Below, in pieces: positions 1-12,380 of a stretch of 64,000 bases of DNA (the first letter of the stretch is position 1; each line of letters begins with the position of its first letter). Where the stretch lies: positions 7,289,034 through 7,353,033 of the forward strand of contig NC_082618.1 of the NCBI RefSeq assembly GCF_030936135.1, written 5' to 3'. The notes beneath the pieces were generated by a model. It did not search any database. It was not told the origin of the DNA and saw only the letters and a list, made by a program, of their open reading frames with translations. The position numbers were made by a program, and so were the translations under genes. The DNA comes from Gavia stellata. Its lineage: Eukaryota; Chordata; Aves; Gaviiformes; Gaviidae.

Positions 1-1089
1 CGTGGTTTCATATTGTTGCAGATCAATTGATCAGGATTTCAAGTGCTGCTGGCCCAGTGGCACAAGGCGAACCACAGAGTTGGCTGCAAGCGCAGCACTT
101 GCGAACTGCTGACCTTCAGTTTTAAAACCAAAAATATTCTTTGGGAAACAGTTACACCAGGTTCCAGCCCAGGCTGCCAAGCAAAAAACAAGCACTACTA
201 ACCTGAAGTAACACCCCCCCCATCCCTTACACCAAAGCAACAACCAGGACTAGTAACCTGAAGTAACTCCCTGGTCTGATTCAACCAGCAGTAACCGAGC
301 GTGACATGTGTGCAGGGGCTTGGCTCTTCCTTACTCCCTGAGTGGAGCGGTTAATTCTCCAATCGCTGACACCAGCCGTCACAACGAGCGTGCAGGATGC
401 AGGTTTCGGCCGTCAGACCACGCTGGCCACATTCAAGCTATTCTAACGAAGTCTATAAATACCAAAGCGATCGGGTCTGTATAGCACGGTCACAGCCCAG
501 GGTCCAAAACCACCGCTCCAGCTCCAGGCAGAGCCCTGGGTTTGCTGCCCCGTGAGCGAAGGGGGAACCAAAAGGGGCTGAAAACGTACATTTTGTCAAC
601 TATTTCAGCGCCCTGGACATCAGGAGGCTGCTGGGGTCGGGGCCCGACTGGGGACAGAGCCGGATCTCTGCTGCTCTGCCAGGCTTCAAAGAGCCAGGCT
701 GGGGGTGGGCAGAGCTCGGCGCGCGCCTGCAGAGCTCCAGGCCTGTGGTTCTGCGGGGTGTAGTAACCGTGGGCTGTAGCACACATGTCGAGGGATGAAG
801 GGGAAAAAAATAAACAGACAGACAAAAGAATGAGGATGCTCTGCCAATTCCAATTGTGCAGCTTTTATTTTAAATGCTTATCAAGCTGAGAAAGAGCAGA
901 GTTCTTGGAAAACAAGGTTTCCTTTCTTCCCATGCCAGTGTCAAACACCCTCAAGGACGGGTACAGCACGGGCGCTCGCTGCCGGCCGCCCTCTCCGCAG
1001 CAGCTGCCGTCCTGTCCCGTCCCACCCGCCTCAGGACGGGTTTGCAAGTAACAGCCCTGGCGTTTCTGGTAAAAAGATCTCTGTGATTT

Positions 1090-1109
1090 ATTTTTTTTTT
1101 TTTTTTTTT
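1090..1109. repeat. Poly-T tract
   Basis: A run of about 20 T (poly-A on the SMG6 sense strand). It sits at the edge of an AT-rich possibly conserved block. Confidence 0.85.
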
Positions 1110-1205
1110 ATTAATCTCCAATCTGGCTGGGTTCAAATTATGGCCAATTACCCACCAACACTTCTCGCTAATAAAATAAATTTTTACGGGCCCTAATTAC
1201 TGCTT
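1110..1205. promoter_or_regulatory. Candidate conserved non-coding element with homeodomain cores
   Basis: AT-rich block with repeated ATTA/TAAT cores (ATTAATCTCC, CCAATTACCC, GCTAATAAAA, CCTAATTACT) next to a CpG island. The composition is that of known vertebrate developmental enhancers. Conservation cannot be tested here. Confidence 0.3.
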
Positions 1206-2070
1206 TCGCTGAACTGCTCTACAGGAAGCCGAAAGGCTGCGGCTCTCCAGACGGCAGCAGACAGTAAAGCGAGGCACCCGCGAGTAAAGCAGCGAGTGAC
1301 TCAGAGGAGACAAGCCGCCGGAGGGGCGGGCGGAGGGGGAGCGCTCGCGCCTGGCTGGAGCGTGAGACACATCAGTTCATAAAACGCTGCGTGTTGTGCG
1401 CACGGCGCTCCAAGGCCGGCCATCAGGTCCCCCCGTCAGTCCCAGCACCCGCTACCTGTGACGCAAGGCTGTTCCTGGGGACCAGAGCGACGGCCGCAGC
1501 ACTCTGCCGGGTATCTGCGGACGCGAACAGGCGAGCAAATTATATTTGGAAATGGCTGCATCAATCACGTGTGGCAGAGAGACGGAGCCGCCTCCCAGGG
1601 TGGCTCGGGGGACCGGTCCTCGGAGCGGGGGTCCCCCCGCGCTGGGTGCAGGGGATGGAGGGGAGACGGCTTCTCAGCCCAGCTCCCACCTTTGGTTCTC
1701 TCCATTACAAACACAGAAATAGCAGAAAGGTAGAAAAATGCCTCTGAAAATACGAAGTATCCAGCCTGCTCCCAGCTACGCACACGCTCCCGCTCGCCAG
1801 CACGCTGCAGCCCCAAAGGGCTCCCCGAGCATGAAAAATGAGCAGGAACCCACTGGGTGACTGCAACTCGCAGCCAGGCCCTCCCCGCTAGCAAGCTCGC
1901 CCTTAACCCCACCGCTCCGCGCGGCGGCAGGGAAAGCGGAGCCGCTGCTCTCAGCCCGGCGCAGGACGGCGGCAGGGAACACCCTCCGCGGCAGGAACGC
2001 AGCAGCAAAACCACCGGCCCACGCAAGCCCGGGCTGCTGGAGTCTCCCAAAGCGGGGCTGCCACGCAGGT
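1200..2070. promoter_or_regulatory. CpG-rich island in SMG6 intron 10
   Basis: Dense CpGs, with GGAGGGGCGGGCGGAGG around 1319-1335 and an AP-1-like GTGACTCAG at about 1296-1304. It may be an internal promoter or enhancer. No gene was recognised on either strand. Confidence 0.4.
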
Positions 2071-2249
2071 ATCCAGGCTCAGCTGGGGAAACGCGGCTCT
2101 GCGAGATTGATTAATTTTTTTTTTTTCTTTCTTAACCAGGATTACTTTAATTTTCGAGGCCTAATAGCATCCAGCTGCGATGGGGAGGCAAAGCTGCAGT
2201 AGTACAAAGACAGACCTTTACACGCTGGTGCAAACTTGTACAACAGTCA

Positions 2250-2281
2250 GCACACACACACGCGCGCGCACACACACACAA
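2250..2281. repeat. CA/CG dinucleotide microsatellite
   Basis: A run of alternating CA and CG units about 30 bp long in SMG6 intron 10. Alternating purine-pyrimidine DNA of this kind can adopt Z-form. Confidence 0.85.
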
Positions 2282-2989
2282 AGCCCTATAAAAAGGATGC
2301 ACTGCAGTGGGATATTTTTAGTCTTGACAATACAGCACTAAAAATACGACTTTGCTAATACATCACTACAGAAATATTCCCAGTGTCCATTCAGGAACGG
2401 TTTAAAACATTTATTTTTGTTTCCTTTTGCAATGGTCAGAGAGGAGGGAGAAAATAGAAACTCATTGATAAGAGGAAACGAGAGAGACATGAAAAATTGA
2501 AAACTACCTAAAAGCTCATGGAGAGGTTTATTTTATTAGTTCTTAATAAATATCTTGCAGATTTCCTCAGGAAATACACCAGATCACATGTAAAATAGTT
2601 TGGTACTGATGTCAACTGTGTCAGCATATGAAATCTATTAGGGTGAAGCCACAGCAGGGTGATCAGCGTGCTGAAAAACTGCACGGCACCGAGGCGAGGG
2701 GGGGTGGGGGGAATCTCACGGCCCTTCCAAATTCTTCGAGAGGTAAAAAAGTCAGCCAAGACGCAGAGAGAGAGAAAAAAAGATCCCACATCCTGCTTTG
2801 TGCTGCCAGCAATGTGAAGTGCCCAGAGATTAATTCTATGTCTGGCCTGGAAATGTGACTTTAAAGCATTGGAGGGAGCGGGGAGGAGGAGGAGGAGAAA
2901 GGAACGAGAAGGCCAGGCGAAGCGGGACTGGCACCGTGCCACCGACTCCCCCCCTTCCCAAGCCGTGTTTCAACGTAGACAGCAGTAAA

Positions 2990-3470
2990 CCCCAACAGAC
3001 GGCAGCTCCTGGGGCTGCCAGGGCCTCGCACCAGCTGGGGCGCGTCTCCCGCTCCCCGCGCAGCCCCGCGCAGATGGGCCCGAGAGCATCACTTCCGCTT
3101 CGCCTGCTTTTAAAGACACACGAGCCCATGTGGCGGCATTTCGCCGCTCCCCGCCATGGCCCCGCGCGCGGCTGGGGCCCCCCGGGCGGGACGAGCCCCG
3201 CTCCCAACACCAGGCATGAGGTCTTGTCAGACCTTGGCTCCTCGGACCCTGCTCTGAAGGGTTTATGCTGTTCCCAACCCGCCTTTGGCAGCCGGCGCCT
3301 CCTTCTCCATCTCTGTGCCATTACCCGGAGAGCAGGCGCTGCTTACGCAAGACTCCCCTGCTCCGCTCCTGGGTCCGGCGGAGAAGCATCAGGAGTTCAC
3401 CGAGGCAGGGTCAGAGGACCGCACGCTCCCAGGAGGAATGGGAGAAGGGGGAGCGAAGAAACCCTACAGC
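2990..3470. promoter_or_regulatory. Second CpG-rich patch in SMG6 intron 10
   Basis: A GC-rich, CpG-containing block around 3010-3200 with a weaker shoulder to 3470. Function unknown; no coding potential recognised. Confidence 0.3.
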
Positions 3471-4289
3471 CAAAGCCGTCCCTATAGGGCATCTCCCTCC
3501 CACCCCACGGCGATGTGCTCCTGTCTGCCTCTCGTCCCACCCGGGACCTGAAAGCGCACGCCGGAGACCCATGCCAGCCTCGGGGACAGACAAATCACTC
3601 GTGCCCTCTCCATGTTGCCTACAAGCCAGCCCTATGGTCACGTTAACCACAGCCATCACGAACCACATCAATCAGTGTTAAAAATGACCCTTCAATTAGA
3701 GAAGGGCCATGTACCTTCAGTGCTGTCACCCAGCCAGGGTTAAACTGCCCCAGTCCGTACTGGCTGTGAAGCTGGACTGAGCATCACGTTAGCCCGGGTG
3801 ACTCCTGCAGGTCAGGCTCAACAAGTCCTTGCCTTCCTTCTGCCCGTCGACTAGCATGGGCAGAGACAGCACGATGCTCCAAGAACCTGCTGCACGGTTC
3901 TTGGCAGGCTCTAACCAGGGAAAGTAAAAGATCTCCATACGTAAACCCACGTGGGGTCACCTAGCTGCATATGCACTTGAGAGTAGAAACACAGCCCTGG
4001 CTACGCTGCCATTCCCGATCTCAGCATTAAGGCAAGAAGAGATCCCAACAAGCCCCCAAGGGCGCATGTTGCCAACTGAAGCCTCCCCCAGCACTGGGCA
4101 CCCGATTCACTGAGGGACCACAGCCTGCGAGCAGACAGAGGCAGGACGGAGCTGGTGGGGGACGAGCCCGCGGGGCAGCCCCCGGGAAGGAAGCTACCCT
4201 CACCGAGCTGGCAGGCTGCACCCAAACCTGCACAGGGCACGGGGCGGGCAGCCCTCCCTGCCTACACCTGGCAGGCTATAAAACAGCCC

Positions 4290-4450
4290 CGCAAGCGCAA
4301 TCAAGAGTTTTACAACTTCACAAAGCACCATAATTAGCCTAATTATACAATGTTCTCTCAGAGAATTAAACAGAAATACAGTAATTGACGTGGTGCTGCT
4401 TAGAAGCACGAGGAAATCAAAGGCACAACGCACATTAAAGAGTCAGAAAC
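4290..4450. promoter_or_regulatory. Candidate conserved non-coding element
   Basis: AT-rich island with ATAATTAGCCTAATTATAC, a near-palindrome holding two homeodomain cores, flanked by GC-rich intron. Confidence 0.3.
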
Positions 4451-7400
4451 ATCTCTCTGAAAGCGAGAGGATTTCCTGTCACGGTGCAAATATCTAAAGC
4501 TTCACCGAAGCCACTGCACCTGGTGCAACCCCACTCCGGCTCCCTGGCACCCCTCTTTCTCCACCACCAAAGCAGGGGTGAGGCAGAGCCCCCAGACAGC
4601 TGCTTCAGGCACCTCCTTTCTCATTTTACGTCAGGGCTGACGGACAGTGCATGCCAGCGCTCCATTTCCTGCCTTTCATTTTATACCGCGACGCTGCTTC
4701 TTTGTCGAAACAGTGGTTTTGTTTCAGCGTTCGCAGAGCTGGCCCATGCCTTGGTGGCACGGCAGCATGAAAGCCCCTCCAACCTGACCTCGCCTGTCAC
4801 TGGCTCTGTCCCGACTCGCTGCTTGGGCTGCCGAAGCTTGGCTGTAAAGCAGACTCGAGCTTTCTGATTACAAATCATTTCCCCTCTATTTGTCGCCCTG
4901 AAATGAGATCTCAGCATCGCCCTGCGTTTGGTGGAACAGCTTCAAGGGTAGACGTAAGGATGTGCTCATGTGACAGGCTGACCGGGCAGAAGCCCCCAGC
5001 GAGCTCATCCGACACTACTCGACGGGGACTTTTGCTGCACTTTGGCTGGAGGGCAGGACTGGAGAGTCTGACACACCAGCAAACATTCAGTTTCGCTGGA
5101 AACCTTTCCCTTCCCTGCCACAAAGCCCTGCTCGGTCTTTTGCCTCCGAAGCCAACGTCTAGATTTCAGAAACCTGAACTGCAAGTGGAAATTCCCTGCA
5201 GCGCGTTGATTATTGCATCTCCTGCTGGCACTTGTGGCAAGGGGAAAAAAAGTCACATGGCTTTCTGGACACACGTTTCGCTAAGGAGTCTTGCATCAGA
5301 GGGCAGAAGCCAGCAGCCAGGAAAATAACTCCAATTACGGTAAATAAATCCCCAAATATGTGACAATCTGCCTTTTAAACAGGAAACAGAGGGGAATAAG
5401 CAAAGGAAGACTTTGGTCTAAACATTGCTGCCACCAGCCTCAAGAGCCCAAGAGCGAGACCCTGAAGACACATCTGGGCCAAAAGTATTTTACCTGAACT
5501 TTGCTGATGTGTCTCGAGTCCGAGACAGCTTCCTTCCCTGAAAGGAAAGGCGCCGACAGTTCCCAGCAACTGTGCCAACCTCCAGCACTCCAACCACTCA
5601 GAGGAGAAACTCTGGAGGGTCGGCTGCCACCTCCGGACACATACGCGTCCCTCAGGAGGCTCAGCGTGAGCAAGCGGCTCGGCACAGGAAGCCGCGTGGC
5701 TCCAGAGATGAGCGATGCGGGTATTGCCCCCTGCGCCATTTCAACCCTTCGTCCTGCTCACACGGCCGAGGTCTGGGCTGCGCCTGGACACGGCGAGTAG
5801 CAGACATCGCTTGACAAGGGGTTAAGGATAAAAGCCCTTTGCTCAGGCAACGACATCTCAGCACCTGCTCGCTCTAGAGCCTCCGTGCAAGCCAGGCAGC
5901 ACAGGGAAGGATGGACACCAGTCCCAGCCAGCCTTCCTCCGGGTTTCCTCTCCTGATTACAACTCAAACCCAAAGCAAATAAGAGCAGCAAGGCGCAGGG
6001 AGAGGAAGGATGAATTTAACATCCAGTTCCTCCAAACTTAAGGCCTTGGGAAGCGTTATGTCTTAACAGCACTTCACTAAAGACAGCACTACCCAGTCCC
6101 ACAGGGAAAGAGCACACAGTGACTGCCAGGCGCACGCTGGTGATCTCGGTATAGACACTTCAGTCCACACTTGCTGTATGACGACCGAAGCCCTAGCACC
6201 CCAGAGAAAGCCAGTTATGAAACTGCTCAACTCCATCCTCCTTGCATCAAGTGGGCTGCGTTTGCATTACAAAACCAAGTCCCCCAGGCAGGTGGAGAGA
6301 CCTCAGGCTCTGCTCTCAACCAGGCACAGGACTGCAGACGCTCAGCCTCCCCAAGATACGGCCCTGCAATACAACATCTTCACTGATCTCCCAGCTGTTG
6401 TGACCAAAGCTGCCATGGCCCACAGACCTGCCTGCTTGAAGGTGCCAGCTGGACTCCAGTGAGGCGCATACGCACCATGCAAGGAGGGGAATTGGGAGAA
6501 AAGGACTCAGTACTGCTCCCCAGACAGGGGAAGATCAAGTTGCTGCTTCTGCTATCTACAGCCTGAGGTTTATTAAGCTTCGGTTTGTGCCTAATTTTAA
6601 AACTCCACCAAACCAAGGCAGCTGTCCACAGCACCGCTTTATTTTTAAACTCACTCAAATGCACTGGACTCCCTTGCGTTCGACTCCCAGCACCTTTCAT
6701 CTGCTCCAATACGCAAGATGTGGTTAGAGCCTCACGAGAAGCCATTGAGATGTGGCTGCAGCAGAAGAGCGGTATGTGCTTCCGCTGAGTCTTTTTCTGA
6801 TGCTGCAGTTAGCTATTTGAGCAAAGCTGGGTCCGAGTGTCAGAAACCAACGAAGAACTGTGGAGATGGTCAGAGTTGAGGTTCTCCTGAGGGTAGATAC
6901 CACTAGCCTCTGCAATGTCTCTGGGGATATTTTAAGGGTTCACACTTTAGGTCGCAAGCCAGAGCGGCTGTGATCAGCAAAGCAAAACATGCTCCATCCA
7001 GCGCAGGGCTGTGCGCAGTGGCAGGATGGCAGCAGAGCAGGCTGCTGGTTGCAAACGCACAGGCTGAATTCAGGGGGTCCTTTGGGTTCGATGCGTCCTC
7101 TCCAGCCAGGTTTGGGTGCTGAACGCACGTGCAAAAGGGGAAGTCCTGTACCTGGTTAGACAACGCAGTTGATTTGCACTAACCTGTGGATCCTTTGTTG
7201 TATCTATCAAGAAGACTGGGGCAAGGTCAACATCTCAGAAGCTGGTGTAGGTCCTCAAGGAGCAAGCAGGACCATGCACACTAGCAAACCCTTGCAAAGG
7301 CTATAGTTAGCAAACACTCACTGTGCAAGAGAGCTCTTTGTGAGCCAGGCAGAGTATCTCCACACCAAGTGGCCTGTGCAGTACTGACCTACTCAACGCT

Positions 7401-8159
7401 GCTCCGAGGACACTGGTGTGGCAGTGCAAAGGGGACAGATGCTGCTCTGAATTTGCTGCAGGGAGTGGGCATGAAACCTCCCTTGCAGCACAAGCCTTCA
7501 AGGTTTCCCAGCCAACCCTATCTCACACAGAAAACCCGACCGTGTTCCACTCGAGAAGACAGACCCAGGAAGGCTGCGAACCAAAGCCCAGCCTGACCCT
7601 GCCACACTGACTGCCCCTCTTAAACCCTCCTCACGTCCCACATGAGCTTTGGCAGGGGGACTGCTGCACAAATAGCAGGTCTTCCTCCTCATCCATCAGC
7701 CTTGGCAGAGCAGACACCCTACAGGCTGGTGACCCTGCTCTGCCGAAACTTTCCTCGGGTGGAAACGCAAGCCACTTTCCCAATCCTCAGCTAAAGCCGG
7801 GCGCTTGGCCAAAATCTCCCTGTGCCTCCGTGCCCCGACTCTGCTCGGCCCCAGGGGATGCAACTTCATTCCCTACATGTGCTGAGGATGCACATATGGC
7901 AGCCCCCTCCCCTCTCCACTTCCACCTAAGCCCGACCTCCTAACAACCTCCACACGGCACAACGCAACCGGCCCGAGAGTGCCAGAAGGCATCCAGGTGC
8001 TGCAGCCTGATGCTTCACACCCACAGCCAGGCAAATTTGCTGGGATTTCCGGGAAGTGTCTCTAGGGTGCCCCGGGCTGCTGCACCCCCACTTTGGTGTG
8101 CGTTTGTTTGGAATGCGGGGCCATTGGGGGGGAGAGGGGAAGTTATTCTGGTGGTGGCC

Positions 8160-8480
8160 TATGAATAACATCCAGTGATTTATAGGAAGTATAATCCAAT
8201 AATACAGTAAAATAAAACAGTGTGTCTGAGATGGGTTTGATTCCAGGAATTATAAAACAAATTATTAAAGAGAGAGAGAAAGAAAAAAAAGACTCAGAGA
8301 GGCCAGATCGGAGTAAATTGGGCACAGATGGGCTGGGAGGGGGTTTCTCTCTCTCCCCCCTCACCGAGATGCCCCTGCCGCAAGCACGGCTTCAATTAGT
8401 CTTTTCAGAAACCAGAGTTTTATTTCCCCAAATTACAGAATTAAAAAAAAATTAAAATTCTTGGAGCGTTTGTGGTTGGG
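8160..8480. promoter_or_regulatory. Candidate conserved non-coding element
   Basis: An AT-rich block with many ATAA/ATTA words (GTGATTTATAGG, AATTATAAAACAAATTATT, CCAAATTACAGAATT) inside a GC-rich intron. Confidence 0.3.
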
Positions 8481-10003
8481 ATAAAGGGATCCAAGCTTCT
8501 CTGTAAGTTGGTTCTGCAGATGGCTACCAAACTGTTAAACAGGCCACCCCACACAGGTCCTGCCTCAGCCAGAGCCCAGGATAGCCCAAGACGTTGATAG
8601 TCACCTACGTCCCGTGATGGAAATCTCCAGCAGCTGCATGTCTCTGCCATGCAGAGCGCTCATCTCTCTCTGCCTCCCTCCCCTGGGTGGGCCCTCCTTG
8701 CCCCATGGGTTTGACGTCTACGAGAAGCTTTTTCACACCTTAAATGCTCCTGACAGGAGGCAGCCGGGAGGTCAGAGGGGCCCTCGCTGGCTGCACGCCT
8801 CCGTGGACAATGGGGAGAGCAGCTCACTCGGAGGAACACGCTGTTTGATGCCGAACAGCGGGGGAAGCACTTCATGTGGGAATTCTTTGGCTTTCTCTGT
8901 CAGAGAAAACAACAGACCCAATCCATCTCCCAGGGTCTTCCCAGTGCTGCCCGGCTGCACAGGCAGCTGAGACCAGCTCCAGCGCGCCCGGTGCTGCCCC
9001 TGAGGGACCAGCACAGCTCAGCTGCCTGCGCCGGGCACAGACCACGGGGCTCTGCCTGCACTCAGCTGAGCCCTGTCTTGGGCATATGCTGCAGGGTCCG
9101 GGTAGCTGGGGGCCACAGCAGCAACCTGCCTGGGAGGAGGCCGTGAAAGGCCACGTGCCGCTCACAGTTGGCTGGCTCTGAACCCAGTTTAAACACCCAA
9201 CTGCACCCCAAAAAGTCAGCCTGTCAGATGAGCACGTGACGACCTCACACGGATTGATTTACAAGAGTGGCGGCCGCTAGCAGCCAGAGACCTGCAGGAG
9301 GACATATCAAAAGTGCAGGGACACCCCTGAAGGACCACGGCCAACCTGTATCAGAGCAAAGGAAAATGAGTAAAAAGCAAAGAGCAGCAGATAGAAACTG
9401 TTACACATGAGTCCCCAACCTCCTGTGCTGCCTCACTGAAGGAATTGGGGCAGACCGAGCATAATCTGCAGCGAAAACGGGGGAAGCGGAGACTGAAACG
9501 GAGCAGGATAGGTGTCTGGTGTAACCCTGAGCAAGAGGGAGGAAAGGTGTTTATTAAAGCATTTGATTGTTCAAGTTTCCTTTTTCTCAATACCTGAAAT
9601 CTGTGATTAAAAGTTTGTGTCCATAGGCATTAAACTGTGTAAAAAATTCCCCATGTCGAGACTGTTTTGCCAGCAACACCGCCCCACAACTGCTAGCACC
9701 GCTGGATCCCAGCACGAGGGATTCATTAGACACCAGACACGGGGCAAGCGAGCAAGTTTACAAGTTTCTCAGGAGTAGCTGGGGCTCCAGAGACCTGGAA
9801 ATACATGGCGGGGGAGGGAGGGAGCAGCTATCCCGCAGGAGAACTACCCCTGGACAGCAGGGAAGGGAGGCTCTTGGAGAAACCCCCCCTCCCTGGCCCC
9901 AAACCCACAGATATCCTCCTGCTACCGAGAGCTCGCAGCTGAAGGTCAGACAGGCCCATGCGATGAGACGGACACAGACACGCTCTGACCCCAGATTTGC
10001 AGG

Positions 10004-10095
10004 ATTTCAGTAGGAGGAGATCTCTGGAGGTCATTTGGTCCAACTGCAAAGTCAAATCCAGCTCTACAGAGCTGACGCAGCCAAGTTCTGACTGC
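10004..10095 (-). mobile_element. Small CR1 relic
   Basis: GATCTCTGGAGGTCATTTGG followed by TCCAAC resembles the CR1 3' region in reverse. Only about 90 bp is recognisable. Confidence 0.5.
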
Positions 10096-12234
10096 GGCGA
10101 ACCCGGCCCGTAGCTCCCCAGTAATGCTTTCTGGCAATTGGGATGCAGGCAGGGTGGGACTGCTCCCTGCGCCCTCCTAGCCTCCCACACACCCGCGGGG
10201 CGGATCAGCCCCCTCGCACCCGCTCCTGCCGCTGCCCATGCTACTGCAACCCAAGGAAGTGACTCATGTGCTGGGAAATGGAAACCCGCACCTTCCCGAC
10301 AGCCGTTTCTGCCGTATGCTCCAGCCAGTCCTCTGCCCACAGCAACCCACACGCCAGGGAAGGAGCCAACACCCTCGGCTCCATGCTGGGCACTTCGTAA
10401 TAATTCAGCAAACATTCTTGCTTGCCTTTTAAACTCCAGGCCCTTTGCTTTTTTTATTCCTTCTGCACCCAGCTCTTCTCAATATCACAGCGTCGGCACC
10501 AAGCCCAACCTGGGCTGTGCCAGCACTCAGCACATGAGTGCTCGGAGACCACCAGGGCACTTGCGCTGACAATGGGATTTGCTTTGCCAACAATATTCTT
10601 GGCGATATTTTAGGGTCACCAGAGCAAGGAGCCTTCAGGGAAATCCCTGAAGGGCGCTAAGCATCAGATGGCAGCCGCAGTGCCATCCGACCTGCAGGCA
10701 TTTCACCAACACCGCCACCTGCTCTGCACACAGTCTGCAGTCCCCGGCAGGAACAGGTTCGCTTTCTCCAGAGATCCGAAAGCTGGGAGCAGCTGGCAGC
10801 TACCCACACAGGAGGCAGAAAACTCCGAGAATACTTATTTTTCACAAGAGATAAGAAGCGCTCCCTTTCTGTCACTCACACACATCCACAACTCAGCTAC
10901 GGATAGACGAGCAGAGTCCAGTGGTCTGAGAGCTGGGATCGCTTCCAGCTCTGCCACAGGGGCTTGCCGTACAGCCCAGACAAATCTCTTCCTCTCTTTA
11001 CCACCAGCTCCCGTCTGCGGCACAGACACCGCTATTAATATACCTACCGGGGGGGGGCACAGAGGCATTTGCTCATAATCATAAAGTACTTTGCAGCTCA
11101 AACATAAACACACCGTCGCTGGTTGGCATCTAGCAGGCGGGAGGGCAAGGCTGCCTCGCCAGCAGGACTGACAGCTCCCCCCAGGGCTTCTCCCAGGAGA
11201 GAAGGGTGCCTGCGAGCCTGGCCGGGCAGCATGCACAGCACACCGGAGCTGCTTCCCGGCCCTCCGGCCGACGCCGGTTCGCCCCATCAGCTGACCTCGG
11301 CCACTAACCACCAGCCTGACAAGTGGCCAACTGGCTCACGAGGGAGAAATCTTCCAGCAGCAGCTCTCTGGAGCTCAGCCTGATCACCCACATGGTGGCT
11401 TTGACTGAAATCCATTAATCCATTAGCTGGAGGCCTCCATCTTTGGGATCTAAATCCCATGCCATCGGCATGCGAAAACGCTGCTTCCTCCCACCCAGGG
11501 AGCGCAGCCCCATCCCTGCTCCCAAACACGTGGCTCAGGCAGACCTGGGTACCTGCCGCTGTGCGTGTCGGGGGGCCACAGGGAAAACCCACGTCCCCTG
11601 GAAGCACCATTTCAAACTCAGTGGAAGAAATTCTGGTTTGGTGGCATCTCTGCTGACCACCACATTAAACCCGACAATGGCAGAGACCACATACAGCCTC
11701 CTGGGTGGATGGAGGAGGAGAGGGGAGGAAGATGAGTAATACTAGTTCTCTAGGTGTCTTAATACAGGGAATAGCCTCCAGCCTGGCCTTTCACAGAGCA
11801 GCATCTCCCATCACATAACCCAGCTGCCTGCACAGACACAAGCGGTCAGAGGCAATGCCGCTCTCCGAACAGCCAAGGCCCTCCGAGATCCTTCCAGCCC
11901 TTCTGGTGCCAAAGTGGGCACTGAGCATGGCCCAAGCTAAACACTGGGAAGGCAGAGCCGTAAAGCAATGCCTTCCTTCTGTGCTTGATGACTCAGGCTC
12001 CAGGGACATGAGATTCCACCTCCCTCCTCAGATGCCTCAGCCAGCTCCACCGAGGCCCAGCCAAGGTCCCTTTGCTGTCCCTACGTACACTGACACCCCC
12101 AGTCATCCAACCACCACTCCGCTTCCCCATCCGTCTTCAGCTGGTGAGTCCCCCCCACGCTTCTCCATGAGCAACTCGGCCATACAGAGAGCGGCTGATC
12201 CCCAGCCCAGTTCCCCTAAAGCAGCACATGGTAC

Positions 12235-12380
12235 CTTTGGGCTGGGAGTTGTACACTGCAAACATGTTGATTGCCACAAGCTGGAGCATGCGGGTGCTTC
12301 CGATGGGAGGGGGGCTGTGCTGCAGCAGGACCTGGAACTCCCTCAGGACCTCCTCGGCCACCGCAGGGAAAGTCTCCATC
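12235..12380 (-). CDS. SMG6: SMG6 exon 10
   Basis: Codes residues 911-959, from METFPAVAEEVLREFQ to FAVYNSQPK, almost as in mammals. Acceptor CTGCAG, donor GTACCA. The methionine at residue 912 (12379) is a candidate start for a short isoform. No later SMG6 exon is visible in the window. Confidence 0.94.

Larger units (their letters stand above)
1..12234 (-). other. SMG6: SMG6 intron 10 (incomplete): no coding exon seen
   Basis: This stretch of over 12 kb follows the exon 10 donor. I found no exon matching the next SMG6 residues (expected to continue with an acidic/Cys segment) and no other gene. It holds GC-rich CpG clusters near 1200-2070 and 2990-3470, several AT-rich islands with homeodomain-type TAAT cores, a CA/CG dinucleotide run, poly-T runs and one small CR1 relic near 10004-10095. 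Confidence 0.7.

Noticed and set aside
1565-2050. 161-codon minus-strand frame in SMG6 intron 10
   Set aside because: Lies in a CpG-rich block and matches no part of SMG6 or any family I know.
2855-3487. 210-codon plus-strand frame in SMG6 intron 10
   Set aside because: GC-rich, with Pro/Arg/Ser/Gly bias and no recognisable domain or splice pattern. Most likely chance.
1-12234. Search for SMG6 exon 11 and later exons
   Set aside because: No segment translated into the expected continuation or the PIN domain. The intron is assumed to run past the left edge.
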